From CAZBQC01 sp964494015 (GTDB lineage: Bacteria > Bacillota_I > Bacilli_A > RF39 > UBA660): a stretch of 13,738 nucleotides of DNA. A program made the translations under genes and the position numbers. This document shows, in pieces, positions 6,949 to 12,514 of the stretch (the first letter of the stretch is position 1; each line of letters starts with the position of its first letter). Where the stretch lies: positions 1 through 13,738 of the forward strand of contig CAZBQC010000026.1 of the NCBI GenBank assembly GCA_964494015.1, written 5' to 3'. The notes beneath the pieces are model-generated. The model was not told the origin of the DNA and searched no databases. It saw nothing but the letters and a program-made list of their open reading frames with translations.

Positions 6949-7944
6949 TTAATCACCCAACCTTAATACTTTAGCTTTTTTATAATCCTGATCGATAGTT
7001 TTGTAATAAGGATTAAAAAGAGGTTTGATTCGGCTAATATTTCCTTTATCATCTAGGTAAATCGTCATAAACCATGAACCGATAGTATTCTGATAAATAT
7101 TGTCTATCATTTCTGGTGTTGTAGCCACAACGCTTGGGGATGAATATTCTCTTACTCCTTGAAACTCTAGTTTTTCAGTTTGTAACCATTGTCCATGAAA
7201 TAATAAATTAGGCTTATCTTCACTTCTCATAGCTGAAATAAATTGCTGTGGTTTATAGGAAATGGTATATGGTATTCTTCCTTTAGGATGAACCATTAAA
7301 ATATTAAATAATTCTTTACCATCTAGATTAGTGACAATAATTCTTTTACGTAATTTACCTAAATAATTCATGTCTTCTCTAACTACAGAAATTGATTTAC
7401 CAATATCCCTTTTGTCCAATTTAACATGACTGTAATCATGATCTCCTGTAATAAAATGGGTAGTTATTGACTTAACATAAGGATAGTTTTCAGCAATGTA
7501 TCTACCTTGTTCATATTCACCATGAAGAAATAACGATTCATTATACAGTTCACTTTTACCCGAATATATTCCTTCACTAATATCACCGCAATGAAACATG
7601 TCAGTAACACCATATTCAAAAGCTTTCTTATAAATATCGTTTAAAATGGATAATTGTTGATAAATAGAACAAAGTCTAGTATCCGACACAATTCCGATTT
7701 TTACTTCTTTTTTATTGGTTGATAAGTAAAATGGTTGAGCTATTTCTAAACCAGCATCACCAAAATCTTTAATATAGATTATATTATTTTTTCTCATGGT
7801 TGAAATATTATACTTTTGCTCTTTTAATCGATGAACAAGTCCTAAAACTTCTGTTTCTTCAAGTTCCAGCACTTTACTCAAATATGGCAATGATCTTTGT
7901 TTCTGAATCTCTTCTTTTAATTGTAATAATTGTTCTTTGTCCAT
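6949..7944 (-). CDS. Degenerate metallophosphoesterase paralog, probable pseudoenzyme
   Basis: This 331-residue paralog of the next gene aligns with it without gaps over residues 87-170. Ligand positions have changed. H90 of SDTH is now Arg90 (SDTR), and GHYH is now GQWL (Q252, L254), so three metal-binding histidines are lost. D88, HCGD (D121), H169 in GDHD and H219 in VHPKG remain. An HTH-like N-terminus (about 5-58) is kept. The reading frame is intact, so it is not a decaying pseudogene; a regulatory or binding role, perhaps as a heteromer with the active copy, is inferred. I chose ATG at 7942-7944 because AAGGAG (7952-7957) stands before it. A TTG 21 bases further upstream would place that site inside the gene and spoil the exact residue alignment with the paralog. 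Confidence 0.78.
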   Translation of the reverse strand: MDKEQLLQLKEEIQKQRSLPYLSKVLELEETEVLGLVHRLKEQKYNISTMRKNNIIYIKDFGDAGLEIAQPFYLSTNKKEVKIGIVSDTRLCSIYQQLSILNDIYKKAFEYGVTDMFHCGDISEGIYSGKSELYNESLFLHGEYEQGRYIAENYPYVKSITTHFITGDHDYSHVKLDKRDIGKSISVVREDMNYLGKLRKRIIVTNLDGKELFNILMVHPKGRIPYTISYKPQQFISAMRSEDKPNLLFHGQWLQTEKLEFQGVREYSSPSVVATTPEMIDNIYQNTIGSWFMTIYLDDKGNISRIKPLFNPYYKTIDQDYKKAKVLRLGD

Positions 7945-7966
7945 ACTACTGCTCCTTATTTCCAAA

Positions 7967-8002
7967 GAAAAAAGTGACTAAACTAGGTATTTATCACTTT
8001 TT
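7967..8002 (-). terminator. Terminator-like hairpin in the 5' leader of the phosphoesterase operon
   Basis: AAAAAGTGA (minus strand, 7994-8002) pairs perfectly with TCACTTTTT (7969-7977), giving a 9-bp stem with a 16-base loop. On the minus strand it is followed by TTCTTTGG. It stands only 10 bases before the AAGGAG of the phosphoesterase-like gene. No minus-strand gene lies upstream to need terminating, so an attenuator or a 5'-end stabilising hairpin is possible. Confidence 0.55.
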
Positions 8003-8016
8003 CCCTCTCTATTTTA

Positions 8017-8045
8017 ATTTAAGTATATTACGAAAGAAATTGCAA
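8017..8045 (-). promoter_or_regulatory. Candidate promoter of the phosphoesterase operon
   Basis: On the minus strand TTGCAA (8040-8045), a 17-base spacer and TTAAAT (8017-8022) form a moderate sigma-A-like match. Transcription would begin just before the leader hairpin. Confidence 0.35.
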
Positions 8046-8135
8046 GCTATTTGACAAAACTTTTCACATTTTTAATTTTAATATTTTATTGTTTAAAAAG
8101 ATGAATTATGATATATTATTTAAGAGGTGGATGAA

Positions 8136-8546
8136 GTGAAAAAAATTTTATTATTAATAAGTATTATTTTATTAGCTGTGGTTGGTTGTAGTTCAAGTAA
8201 TTTAAAAAGCATCAACTACGATAAATTCAAAAAAATGGTCGAAGATAAAAAGAGTTTCATCGTTTATATTGGTCAGACAGGATGCAGTGCTTGTGAAGCT
8301 TTCACTCCAACTTTTAAAGAGGTGCTAAAGGAGTATGATGTCAAAGCTTATTATATAAATTTAACTAATTTATCGGATGATGAAAAAGATTCATTAAGAG
8401 AAATAGTAGCTTATACTGGTACACCGACTGTAGCTTTTATTACTAAAGGAGTTGATGAAGGAATTCTGACTCATATAACTAATGGTGGATCTTCTAAGGA
8501 TAGTATTATTAGTAAGTTTAAAACTTTTGAATATATAAAAAATTAA
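8136..8546 (+). CDS. Thioredoxin-like lipoprotein
   Basis: This 136-residue protein would be an extracytoplasmic, lipid-anchored thiol-disulfide protein. The N-terminus is a lipoprotein signal peptide: a Lys-Lys start, a hydrophobic core (4-16) and lipobox VVGC with Cys18 as the lipidated residue. The mature part has a thioredoxin fold with active site CSAC (50-53, preceded by TG) and the cis-proline motif GTPT (Pro97). I chose GTG at 8136 because AGAGGTGG (8123-8130) precedes it at proper spacing. An upstream in-frame GTG at 8127 lies inside that site. The gene converges on trmL through a shared terminator. Redox partner unknown. Confidence 0.85.
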   Translation: MKKILLLISIILLAVVGCSSSNLKSINYDKFKKMVEDKKSFIVYIGQTGCSACEAFTPTFKEVLKEYDVKAYYINLTNLSDDEKDSLREIVAYTGTPTVAFITKGVDEGILTHITNGGSSKDSIISKFKTFEYIKN

Positions 8547-8573
8547 AAGAATTAGTTGATCTAATTCTTTTTT
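8545..8573. terminator. Bidirectional terminator between the thioredoxin-like gene and trmL
   Basis: AAAAGAATTAG (8545-8555) and CTAATTCTTTT (8561-8571) make a perfect 11-bp stem with a 5-base loop. T runs continue on both strands. The stem overlaps the last bases of both converging genes, including part of each stop codon. Confidence 0.88.
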
Positions 8574-9081
8574 AATCTTTGATAATATAATCTTTATCTT
8601 TATGTGGTTCTTCTCTTAATAAATCATTGTAATTTTGTTGTCTTAAAACTTCATAAATGACAATGGCACAGCAATTGGAAAGATTTAAACTTCTGACATT
8701 ATCGGTCATCGGAATTCTCATACAATGATCTAGATCCTGTCTTAGAATTTCTTTAGGAATTCCCGTTGACTCTTTTCCAAAAATTAAGTAAATATCTTCC
8801 TTGGAGTTAGAATAATCAAAACTAGTATGTGGTTTATGACCATATCTAGTAAAGTAGTAATAAGTACCGTGATTTTTGCTTTTAAAGTCTTCGAAGTCCT
8901 CATAAACATAATAATCTAGCTTATCGATATAGTTGACACCACTTCTTTTTAAAGCCTTCTCACTTAAAGAAAAACCCAGTGGTTTAATGAGATGAAGGCG
9001 AGTATTGGTTGCTACACAAGTACGCATAATATTTCCTGTATTTTCAGGTATTTCTGGTTCAAATAAAACAATATGATTCAA
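8572..9081 (-). CDS. trmL: tRNA (cytidine(34)-2'-O)-methyltransferase TrmL (SPOUT family)
   Basis: TrmL methylates the 2'-O of the wobble nucleotide (position 34) of tRNA-Leu isoacceptors using S-adenosylmethionine. The 169-residue protein is close to the usual family length of about 155-160. It shows the SPOUT signature: EPEIPENTGNIMRTC (8-22), then FGKESTGIP (101-109) and IPMTDNVRSLNLSNCCAI (123-140), which form the knotted SAM site. The last 15 residues are a charged extension. The start is TTG at 9079-9081, with GGTGAG (9087-9092) 5 bases before it. No ATG occurs until Met19, inside the signature, so TTG must be right. Its ribosome binding site lies in the last codons of the upstream thioredoxin-fold gene, so the two probably form an operon. 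Confidence 0.93.
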   Translation of the reverse strand: MNHIVLFEPEIPENTGNIMRTCVATNTRLHLIKPLGFSLSEKALKRSGVNYIDKLDYYVYEDFEDFKSKNHGTYYYFTRYGHKPHTSFDYSNSKEDIYLIFGKESTGIPKEILRQDLDHCMRIPMTDNVRSLNLSNCCAIVIYEVLRQQNYNDLLREEPHKDKDYIIKD

Positions 9082-9083
9082 GC

Positions 9084-9590
9084 TTACTCACCTAAATCAT
9101 ACTTTTCAACTAAACTTTTTAAATTATTGAGCATAATATCCTGATCTTTATTGATAACAACCTTCTCAACTTTGCCATCTCTAAATAAAACAAAAGTTGG
9201 ATATGATGATATTTTACTAGTAATTTTGTATTTAGTAGAAAAATCATTTAAAAAGTTCTTTTTATTAACAACTTCTCTAATATTTAAATAGACCATTTCT
9301 CTAGCTAAGCCATTGACTTGTGCAATATAATCTTCTAATTCTTCGTCTAGACTTCGGCAAATCTTATTATTAGAAGCACAGATATAAACCAAAGAATTAT
9401 CGTTTTCGGTCAGGTAATTATAGATATTATCGGCTTTTGCTTCTTTAATAATGTCGTGCAAAATCGAAGTTTGATACTTGTATTCATTACTATTATGATA
9501 AATAGTTCTTACTACTAAAGCAAAAAGAATGGTCATAATAAAAATTATCGTTATCCTGGTATAATTTTTAACTGATTCATTTTTTTTCAT
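9084..9590 (-). CDS. Membrane-anchored thioredoxin-fold protein with CX6C motif
   Basis: This 168-residue protein has a single N-terminal membrane segment (about 12-30) and then an extracytoplasmic thioredoxin-like domain. VYICASNNKICRSLDEEL (68-85) sits where the active site should be, but the two cysteines (C71, C78) are six residues apart instead of two. The cis-proline motif YPTFVLFRDGKV (130-141) is well kept, and helix-strand order fits thioredoxin. It may be a redox protein with unusual geometry or a non-catalytic thioredoxin fold. AGGTGAT at 9594-9600 sets the ATG. Directly upstream of trmL with only 2 bases between them. Confidence 0.72.
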   Translation of the reverse strand: MKKNESVKNYTRITIIFIMTILFALVVRTIYHNSNEYKYQTSILHDIIKEAKADNIYNYLTENDNSLVYICASNNKICRSLDEELEDYIAQVNGLAREMVYLNIREVVNKKNFLNDFSTKYKITSKISSYPTFVLFRDGKVEKVVINKDQDIMLNNLKSLVEKYDLGE

Positions 9591-9612
9591 AATATCACCT
9601 ATCTTTAATTTT

Positions 9613-9621
9613 ATTCTATCA
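9613..9621 (-). promoter_or_regulatory. Extended -10 promoter element before the thioredoxin-fold/trmL operon
   Basis: On the minus strand TGATAGAAT fits the extended -10 pattern TGnTATAAT with one mismatch, 22 bases before the ATG. No good -35 is present, which extended -10 promoters can tolerate. Confidence 0.45.
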
Positions 9622-9647
9622 CAAATATATTTTTTATTCTAGATAAA

Positions 9648-10481
9648 TTATTTATTTTCAATAAATTCTTCTTTTGGCGTCAATTCCAAGTAATTTTGAC
9701 TTGTCACGACACTACTACTGAGTTTATTTTCTAGTGTTTGGCGAGCGCTTTTGATGACATCTCCTGCTTCCTTCACATCTCGTTTTAATTTATTAATTCC
9801 CATTGAATTATTTTTATTATGTATTTCAACTGCTGAAGCTTCCCCTAAATTAGTTAATGCCAATTCAATATTAGTCATTGAATCTCTTAAATTCCTACTC
9901 TCATGGATACCTTTAATACTTCTATATCGTTTGGCATTAATTCCAAATCCTGATTTATATATTTCATTAGTAAGAATGGCATAGTCTTTACTTTGTTTTA
10001 CACCACGTTCTTTCCATTCGTCAGTTAAATTCTGTCTTGTAGCAATACCTCTTTCCCTTTGCTCAATCCATGATTTAGAATACCCTTTTTTCTCATATAA
10101 TTCCTTCATCCGATTCATAGCCAATTCTGGATCGTTAATTTCTGCTATTCGCTCGCTACCTACTTGGGCTAGCCATTTTTTAAATGGTTCTGCTTTAGGC
10201 GATGGTATCGATTGAATAATTCTTAAAATACCTTCTGTATCAGACATTTGAATCTTTCTTTTTTTTCCATCTAATGCAATTGTTTCAAGCAGGGTACAAA
10301 TTGTACCCCAATTGTTATTTATTTCAATATCTCTTAACTTTATTTTCTTTATATACTGTTTTGGGTCCTTTGAATCAATAAGTGCTGAAACAACATCCAA
10401 AATACTGAAATACCACCTATTGCTCTTCCAAACTTTTCTAATTTGTTTTTCTTCAAAAAGAGCTAATTTATTACTTTCCAT
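9648..10481 (-). CDS. Bro-N / DinD-like protein (phage antirepressor-type)
   Basis: The 277-residue protein has an N-terminal Bro-N-type DNA-binding region (about 1-105: IRKVWKSNRWYFSILDVVSAL near the start, MSDTEGILRIIQSIPSPKAEPFKKWLAQVG at its end, quoted in parts). A DinD-like C-terminal region follows, with the segment RGVKQSKDYAILTNEIY (about 159-175) and the alpha-helical stretch DSMTNIELALTNLGEASAVE. Bro-N domains occur in phage antirepressors, and E. coli DinD is an SOS-induced inhibitor of RecA. The role here is unproven. I start at ATG 10479-10481, preceded by AAGGTGAT. A TTG 42 bases upstream has no ribosome binding site and overlaps the promoter. No integrase, repressor or other phage gene is nearby, so it is a stand-alone or relic gene. 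No terminator follows, so transcription may run into the thioredoxin-fold gene. Confidence 0.8.
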   Translation of the reverse strand: MESNKLALFEEKQIRKVWKSNRWYFSILDVVSALIDSKDPKQYIKKIKLRDIEINNNWGTICTLLETIALDGKKRKIQMSDTEGILRIIQSIPSPKAEPFKKWLAQVGSERIAEINDPELAMNRMKELYEKKGYSKSWIEQRERGIATRQNLTDEWKERGVKQSKDYAILTNEIYKSGFGINAKRYRSIKGIHESRNLRDSMTNIELALTNLGEASAVEIHNKNNSMGINKLKRDVKEAGDVIKSARQTLENKLSSSVVTSQNYLELTPKEEFIENK

Positions 10482-10500
10482 GACATCACCTTCTATAAAT

Positions 10501-10506
10501 ATTATA
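10501..10506 (-). promoter_or_regulatory. Perfect -10 hexamer upstream of the Bro-N/DinD-like gene
   Basis: TATAAT on the minus strand lies 19 bases before the ATG. The -35 region (AGGAAT at 17-base spacing) is poor. I found no convincing LexA-type palindrome, so SOS control is not supported here. Confidence 0.4.
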
Positions 10507-10540
10507 CTACATATAAAGATCAAATTCCTTCTTATAAAAG

Positions 10541-10565
10541 AAAAAAATCACTAAATATAGTGATT
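10541..10565 (-). terminator. Terminator after the 71-residue gene
   Basis: On the minus strand AATCACTA (10558-10565) and TAGTGATT (10546-10553) form an 8-bp perfect stem with a 4-base loop, followed by an uninterrupted run of T (10547-10541). It lies about 50 bases after the stop codon at 10615. Confidence 0.85.
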
Positions 10566-10614
10566 AATTCTGAAATACTTGTGTCAACTGAATTAAGATT
10601 GTTATAAGTATAAA

Positions 10615-10830
10615 TTACCTTCTTTTAACTCTTTTACGATCTGTCTCTCTACACTGAAAAAGTTCTGAATATTGTACCTCTTCTTTAGATATAAGCCCCT
10701 GTTGTAAAGCTATCATCATACTATTATAATTTAGTGCATTGATTAGATCTGGTAGAGCCCCTTCTCTATCCATTGAAGCCAGCCTATTAACTAAAAAATT
10801 CATTTGTTGGGCACCATATCCATTATCCAT
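10615..10830 (-). CDS. Small protein of unknown function (71 residues)
   Basis: I do not recognise a family. The protein is soluble, with no signal peptide or membrane segment. Residues about 8-50 are predicted helical (FLVNRLASMD, ALPDLINALNYNSMMIALQQG), and the C-terminus is strongly basic (RETDRKRVKRR, 61-71), suggesting nucleic acid or ribosome contact. That it is a real gene is supported by a very good ribosome binding site (AAAGGAGGG, 10837-10845), an extended -10 promoter with a matching -35, and its own strong terminator, making it a monocistronic unit. It sits between the deoxyribosyltransferase and the Bro-N/DinD-like gene without obvious functional link. Confidence 0.7.
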   Translation of the reverse strand: MDNGYGAQQMNFLVNRLASMDREGALPDLINALNYNSMMIALQQGLISKEEVQYSELFQCRETDRKRVKRR

Positions 10831-10856
10831 TCCAATCCCTCCTTTGGTAAGTACGT

Positions 10857-10885
10857 ATTATAGCACAATATTAAAAAAATAGCAA
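10857..10885 (-). promoter_or_regulatory. Strong sigma-A promoter of the 71-residue gene
   Basis: On the minus strand TTGCTA (10880-10885), a 17-base spacer and a perfect TATAAT (10857-10862) that is also part of an extended TGCTATAAT element. It is the best vegetative promoter match in the window. Confidence 0.7.
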
Positions 10886-10938
10886 AATCCTTAACTTTAA
10901 TACTCTTTTTCTCTTAAGTTATTGATTCAATTTCTTTT

Positions 10939-11436
10939 TTATGATGGTTTTTTTACATACTCTTTTGGAAGATCTATTCCATAATCTAGTGCCACTTGTT
11001 TAACACAGTCTTCAAAGCTACCAATAATTATTTTATAGGCAGATTGTTGTAGCATTAAATTAACATATTGCTTGATTGCCTTAACTTCAAATTCTTCAAA
11101 ATTTGGGCTAGTGGCAACTTTTTCTTCATAAAATCTGCTATCGCTAAGATAACCATAAAATCTCTTGCCAAGTGCATGAGCATACCCACACTCAAAAGCT
11201 GTTCCGTCATCTACTAACATACCAGCATATGGATTAAAATTAGCGATGATAATATCTGCTTCTGTAATAGTTTTAATATCTGCACGAGCAATAATGTCAG
11301 CAGAAGATGCCTGTGGATTATCAATTGGATGTAATGGGATTATTCCATACTTTCTACATATTTCTTTTTGTTGATTACAATATTCTATTGCATTTTTCCT
11401 TACGATATCAGGACCAGCAAGATAGGCTTTTAACAT
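10939..11436 (-). CDS. Nucleoside 2-deoxyribosyltransferase family protein
   Basis: This enzyme family moves a 2-deoxyribose between nucleobases or hydrolyses deoxynucleotide N-glycosidic bonds, in nucleotide salvage or sanitation. The protein has 165 residues from the chosen start. Family motifs are clear: KAYLAGPDI near the N-terminus for the base-binding loop, RADIKTITEADIIIANFNP, and VDDGTAFECGYAHALGK. In the last, the Glu of FECG (Glu82) is the expected nucleophile and the Asp pair binds the sugar. An in-frame ATG four codons upstream (11446-11448) lacks a ribosome binding site, while GGGGGA precedes the ATG at 11434-11436, so I prefer the latter. It is probably transcribed from the promoter at 11571-11598 through the short ORF before it. 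Exact substrate is not predictable. Confidence 0.88.
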   Translation of the reverse strand: MLKAYLAGPDIVRKNAIEYCNQQKEICRKYGIIPLHPIDNPQASSADIIARADIKTITEADIIIANFNPYAGMLVDDGTAFECGYAHALGKRFYGYLSDSRFYEEKVATSPNFEEFEVKAIKQYVNLMLQQSAYKIIIGSFEDCVKQVALDYGIDLPKEYVKKPS

Positions 11437-11463
11437 AATATCCCCCATTTAAATTATTTTTAC

Positions 11464-11547
11464 TTAGTATACTACATGTTCCAATCTAGCTTGAATTGGT
11501 GATATAAATTCATAAAATGATTTACTGCATATTATAAATACTTTCAT
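11464..11547 (-). pseudogene. 27-codon ORF, possible N-terminal remnant of a deoxyribosyltransferase-like gene
   Basis: On the minus strand an ATG with GGGAG 8 bases before it opens a 27-codon frame beginning MKVFIICSKSFYEFI and continuing SPIQARLEHVVY before a stop. From memory, this resembles the first strand and helix of a branch of the nucleoside 2-deoxyribosyltransferase superfamily, which then continues with GH-V-LPN. Here it ends at that point. It lies 27 bases before the intact family member. It could instead be a real small peptide or a leader ORF. Confidence 0.35.
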
Positions 11548-11570
11548 TATAAAAACTCCCTATAACATTA

Positions 11571-11598
11571 ATTTTATCATAATTAATTTTAAAGTAAA
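11571..11598 (-). promoter_or_regulatory. Promoter upstream of the remnant ORF and deoxyribosyltransferase gene
   Basis: On the minus strand TTTACT (11593-11598), a 16-base spacer and TAAAAT (11571-11576) match the sigma-A pattern at 4/6 and 5/6 positions. It stands just before the GGGAG of the short ORF. Confidence 0.5.
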
Positions 11599-11747
11599 CA
11601 AATTTTATCAGTTTCTAATTGGACTTAAACAGTAATTATTATTTTAACAAAGGGAATTATTATATGCATTTGTCTCTTAATTGTTACACTTTTTGATATA
11701 AATATTCTAATAATAGGTTTAAATGATGTTTCAAAAGCTTAATAGAG

Positions 11748-11756
11748 AATATCTTA
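11748..11756 (+). promoter_or_regulatory. Possible sporulation-type -10 before the cysteine-rich coat gene
   Basis: AATATCTTA differs by one base from the sigma-K -10 CATAnnnTA and lies 5 bases before the AAAGGAG of the coat-like gene, placed much like the element in front of the collagen-like gene. No convincing -35 is visible. Weak. Confidence 0.22.
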
Positions 11757-11777
11757 AAATGAAAGGAGAAAATAAAG

Positions 11778-12221
11778 ATGTTTTTTGAAGATTATTGTTA
11801 CAATAATAATAGCAATTGTTGTGACATTAGAGAAACTTTACAAAAAATTGACAGGTTACAAAGGGAAGCCGTTAGTAGTGAATTACAAGAGGGTTGTTGT
11901 AGAGATGTCCTTGGTGAAAAGGATATATGTGATTTATTTAATACGAGACCTATAACATTATATACTACTGAAAATCGCCAATTAGAATTTCCAGTTCAAA
12001 GATGTGATAGTGGATGTGTAGGAGGACAAAAATCTTGCGTATTTCGTGTAGAATGTGTTAATAATACTACTTGTCAATGTCGTGTCCTTGTAGAGGGAAA
12101 AACTCAATGTGGACGTTGCCCTAGCTATTGTGCCACCGATTCATTTTGCACTATCAGATTGTGTGATATTGCATCATGCAGATGTTTGCCTGATACTTTT
12201 GTTGATTTATGTATTAGATAA
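11778..12221 (+). CDS. CotY/CotZ/ExsY-like cysteine-rich spore coat (crust/exosporium) protein
   Basis: The 147-residue protein has 20 cysteines (about 14%), at 7, 14-15, 40-41, 51, 76, 80, 87, 93, 99, 101, 111, 114, 118, 124, 129, 134, 136 and 145. The layout follows the CotY/CotZ/ExsY family. An N-terminal helix carries CCDIRETLQKIDRLQREA, then ITLYTTENRQLEFPV, then SCVFRVECV as the conserved phenylalanine-arginine-valine-glutamate segment, and finally SFCTIRLCDIASCRCLP matching the family's C-terminal cysteine strand. These proteins form disulfide-linked two-dimensional lattices that make the crust of B. subtilis spores and the exosporium base of the B. cereus group, on which BclA-type filaments sit. 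AAAGGAG at 11762-11768 supports the ATG. Monocistronic, with its own terminator. Naming it CotY, CotZ or ExsY individually is not possible from sequence alone. Confidence 0.83.
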   Translation: MFFEDYCYNNNSNCCDIRETLQKIDRLQREAVSSELQEGCCRDVLGEKDICDLFNTRPITLYTTENRQLEFPVQRCDSGCVGGQKSCVFRVECVNNTTCQCRVLVEGKTQCGRCPSYCATDSFCTIRLCDIASCRCLPDTFVDLCIR

Positions 12222-12326
12222 GGCAAAAAGGATAAGATTTCTGTGCAAGTTTCCAAAATGATATAAGCAATAATTTGGCAATACTATAGGGGTGTTGATG
12301 AAATTCATACAAATAATATAAATATA

Positions 12327-12361
12327 AAATAAGGAAACAATTTTTGTAGTTTCCTTTATTT
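12327..12361. terminator. Terminator after the coat-like gene
   Basis: AAATAAGGAAAC (12327-12338) and GTTTCCTTTATTT (12349-12361) pair with one bulged base around a 10-base loop. A T-rich tail follows on the plus strand. It lies about 105 bases after the stop codon; the stretch between holds no supported gene. Confidence 0.7.
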
Positions 12362-12403
12362 ATTGAAAAAAATAGCAAAATAAAATCTAAAATAAATCAA
12401 AGA

Positions 12404-12425
12404 AAAACCTTATAAAATAAGGTTT
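12404..12425 (-). terminator. Terminator after the membrane protein gene
   Basis: AAACCTTAT (12417-12425 on minus) and ATAAGGTTT (12405-12413) form a 9-bp perfect stem with a 3-base loop and a short T tail (TTTTTC) on the minus strand. It is 90 bases beyond the stop at 12515. Confidence 0.65.
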
Positions 12426-12464
12426 GTTTACATTGTAGTGCCAGTTAAATAAAGGTTGTTACCT

Positions 12465-12480
12465 CTTATCACTTGATAAG
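12465..12480. repeat. Short palindrome CTTATCA-CT-TGATAAG
   Basis: Two 7-base arms are separated by 2 bases, in the 3' untranslated stretch of the membrane protein gene. A second inverted pair, AGTTAAT (12479-12485) and ATTAACT (12496-12502), follows directly. Function unknown; a 3' RNA hairpin is as likely as a protein site. Confidence 0.45.
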
Positions 12481-12514
12481 TTAATAATATTATGTCATTA
12501 ACTTTTAATATAAT

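Noticed and set aside
7945..7965. TTG start adding seven residues to the degenerate phosphoesterase
   Set aside because: The only good ribosome binding site lies inside that extension, and the ATG at 7942-7944 aligns catalytic positions exactly with the paralog.
8051..8056. TTGACA consensus -35 upstream of the thioredoxin-like lipoprotein
   Set aside because: No acceptable -10 at 16-18 bases spacing; TATGAT at 8107-8112 is too far away to pair with it. Left uncalled.
11664..11696. 10-codon plus-strand ORF (MHLSLNCYTF) with a GGGA before it
   Set aside because: Too short to separate from chance; no feature ties it to the coat-like gene downstream.
12299..12322. 7-codon ORF (MKFIQII) with GGGGTG before it
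   Set aside because: Chance-length frame in an untranslated stretch before the terminator; no support for expression.
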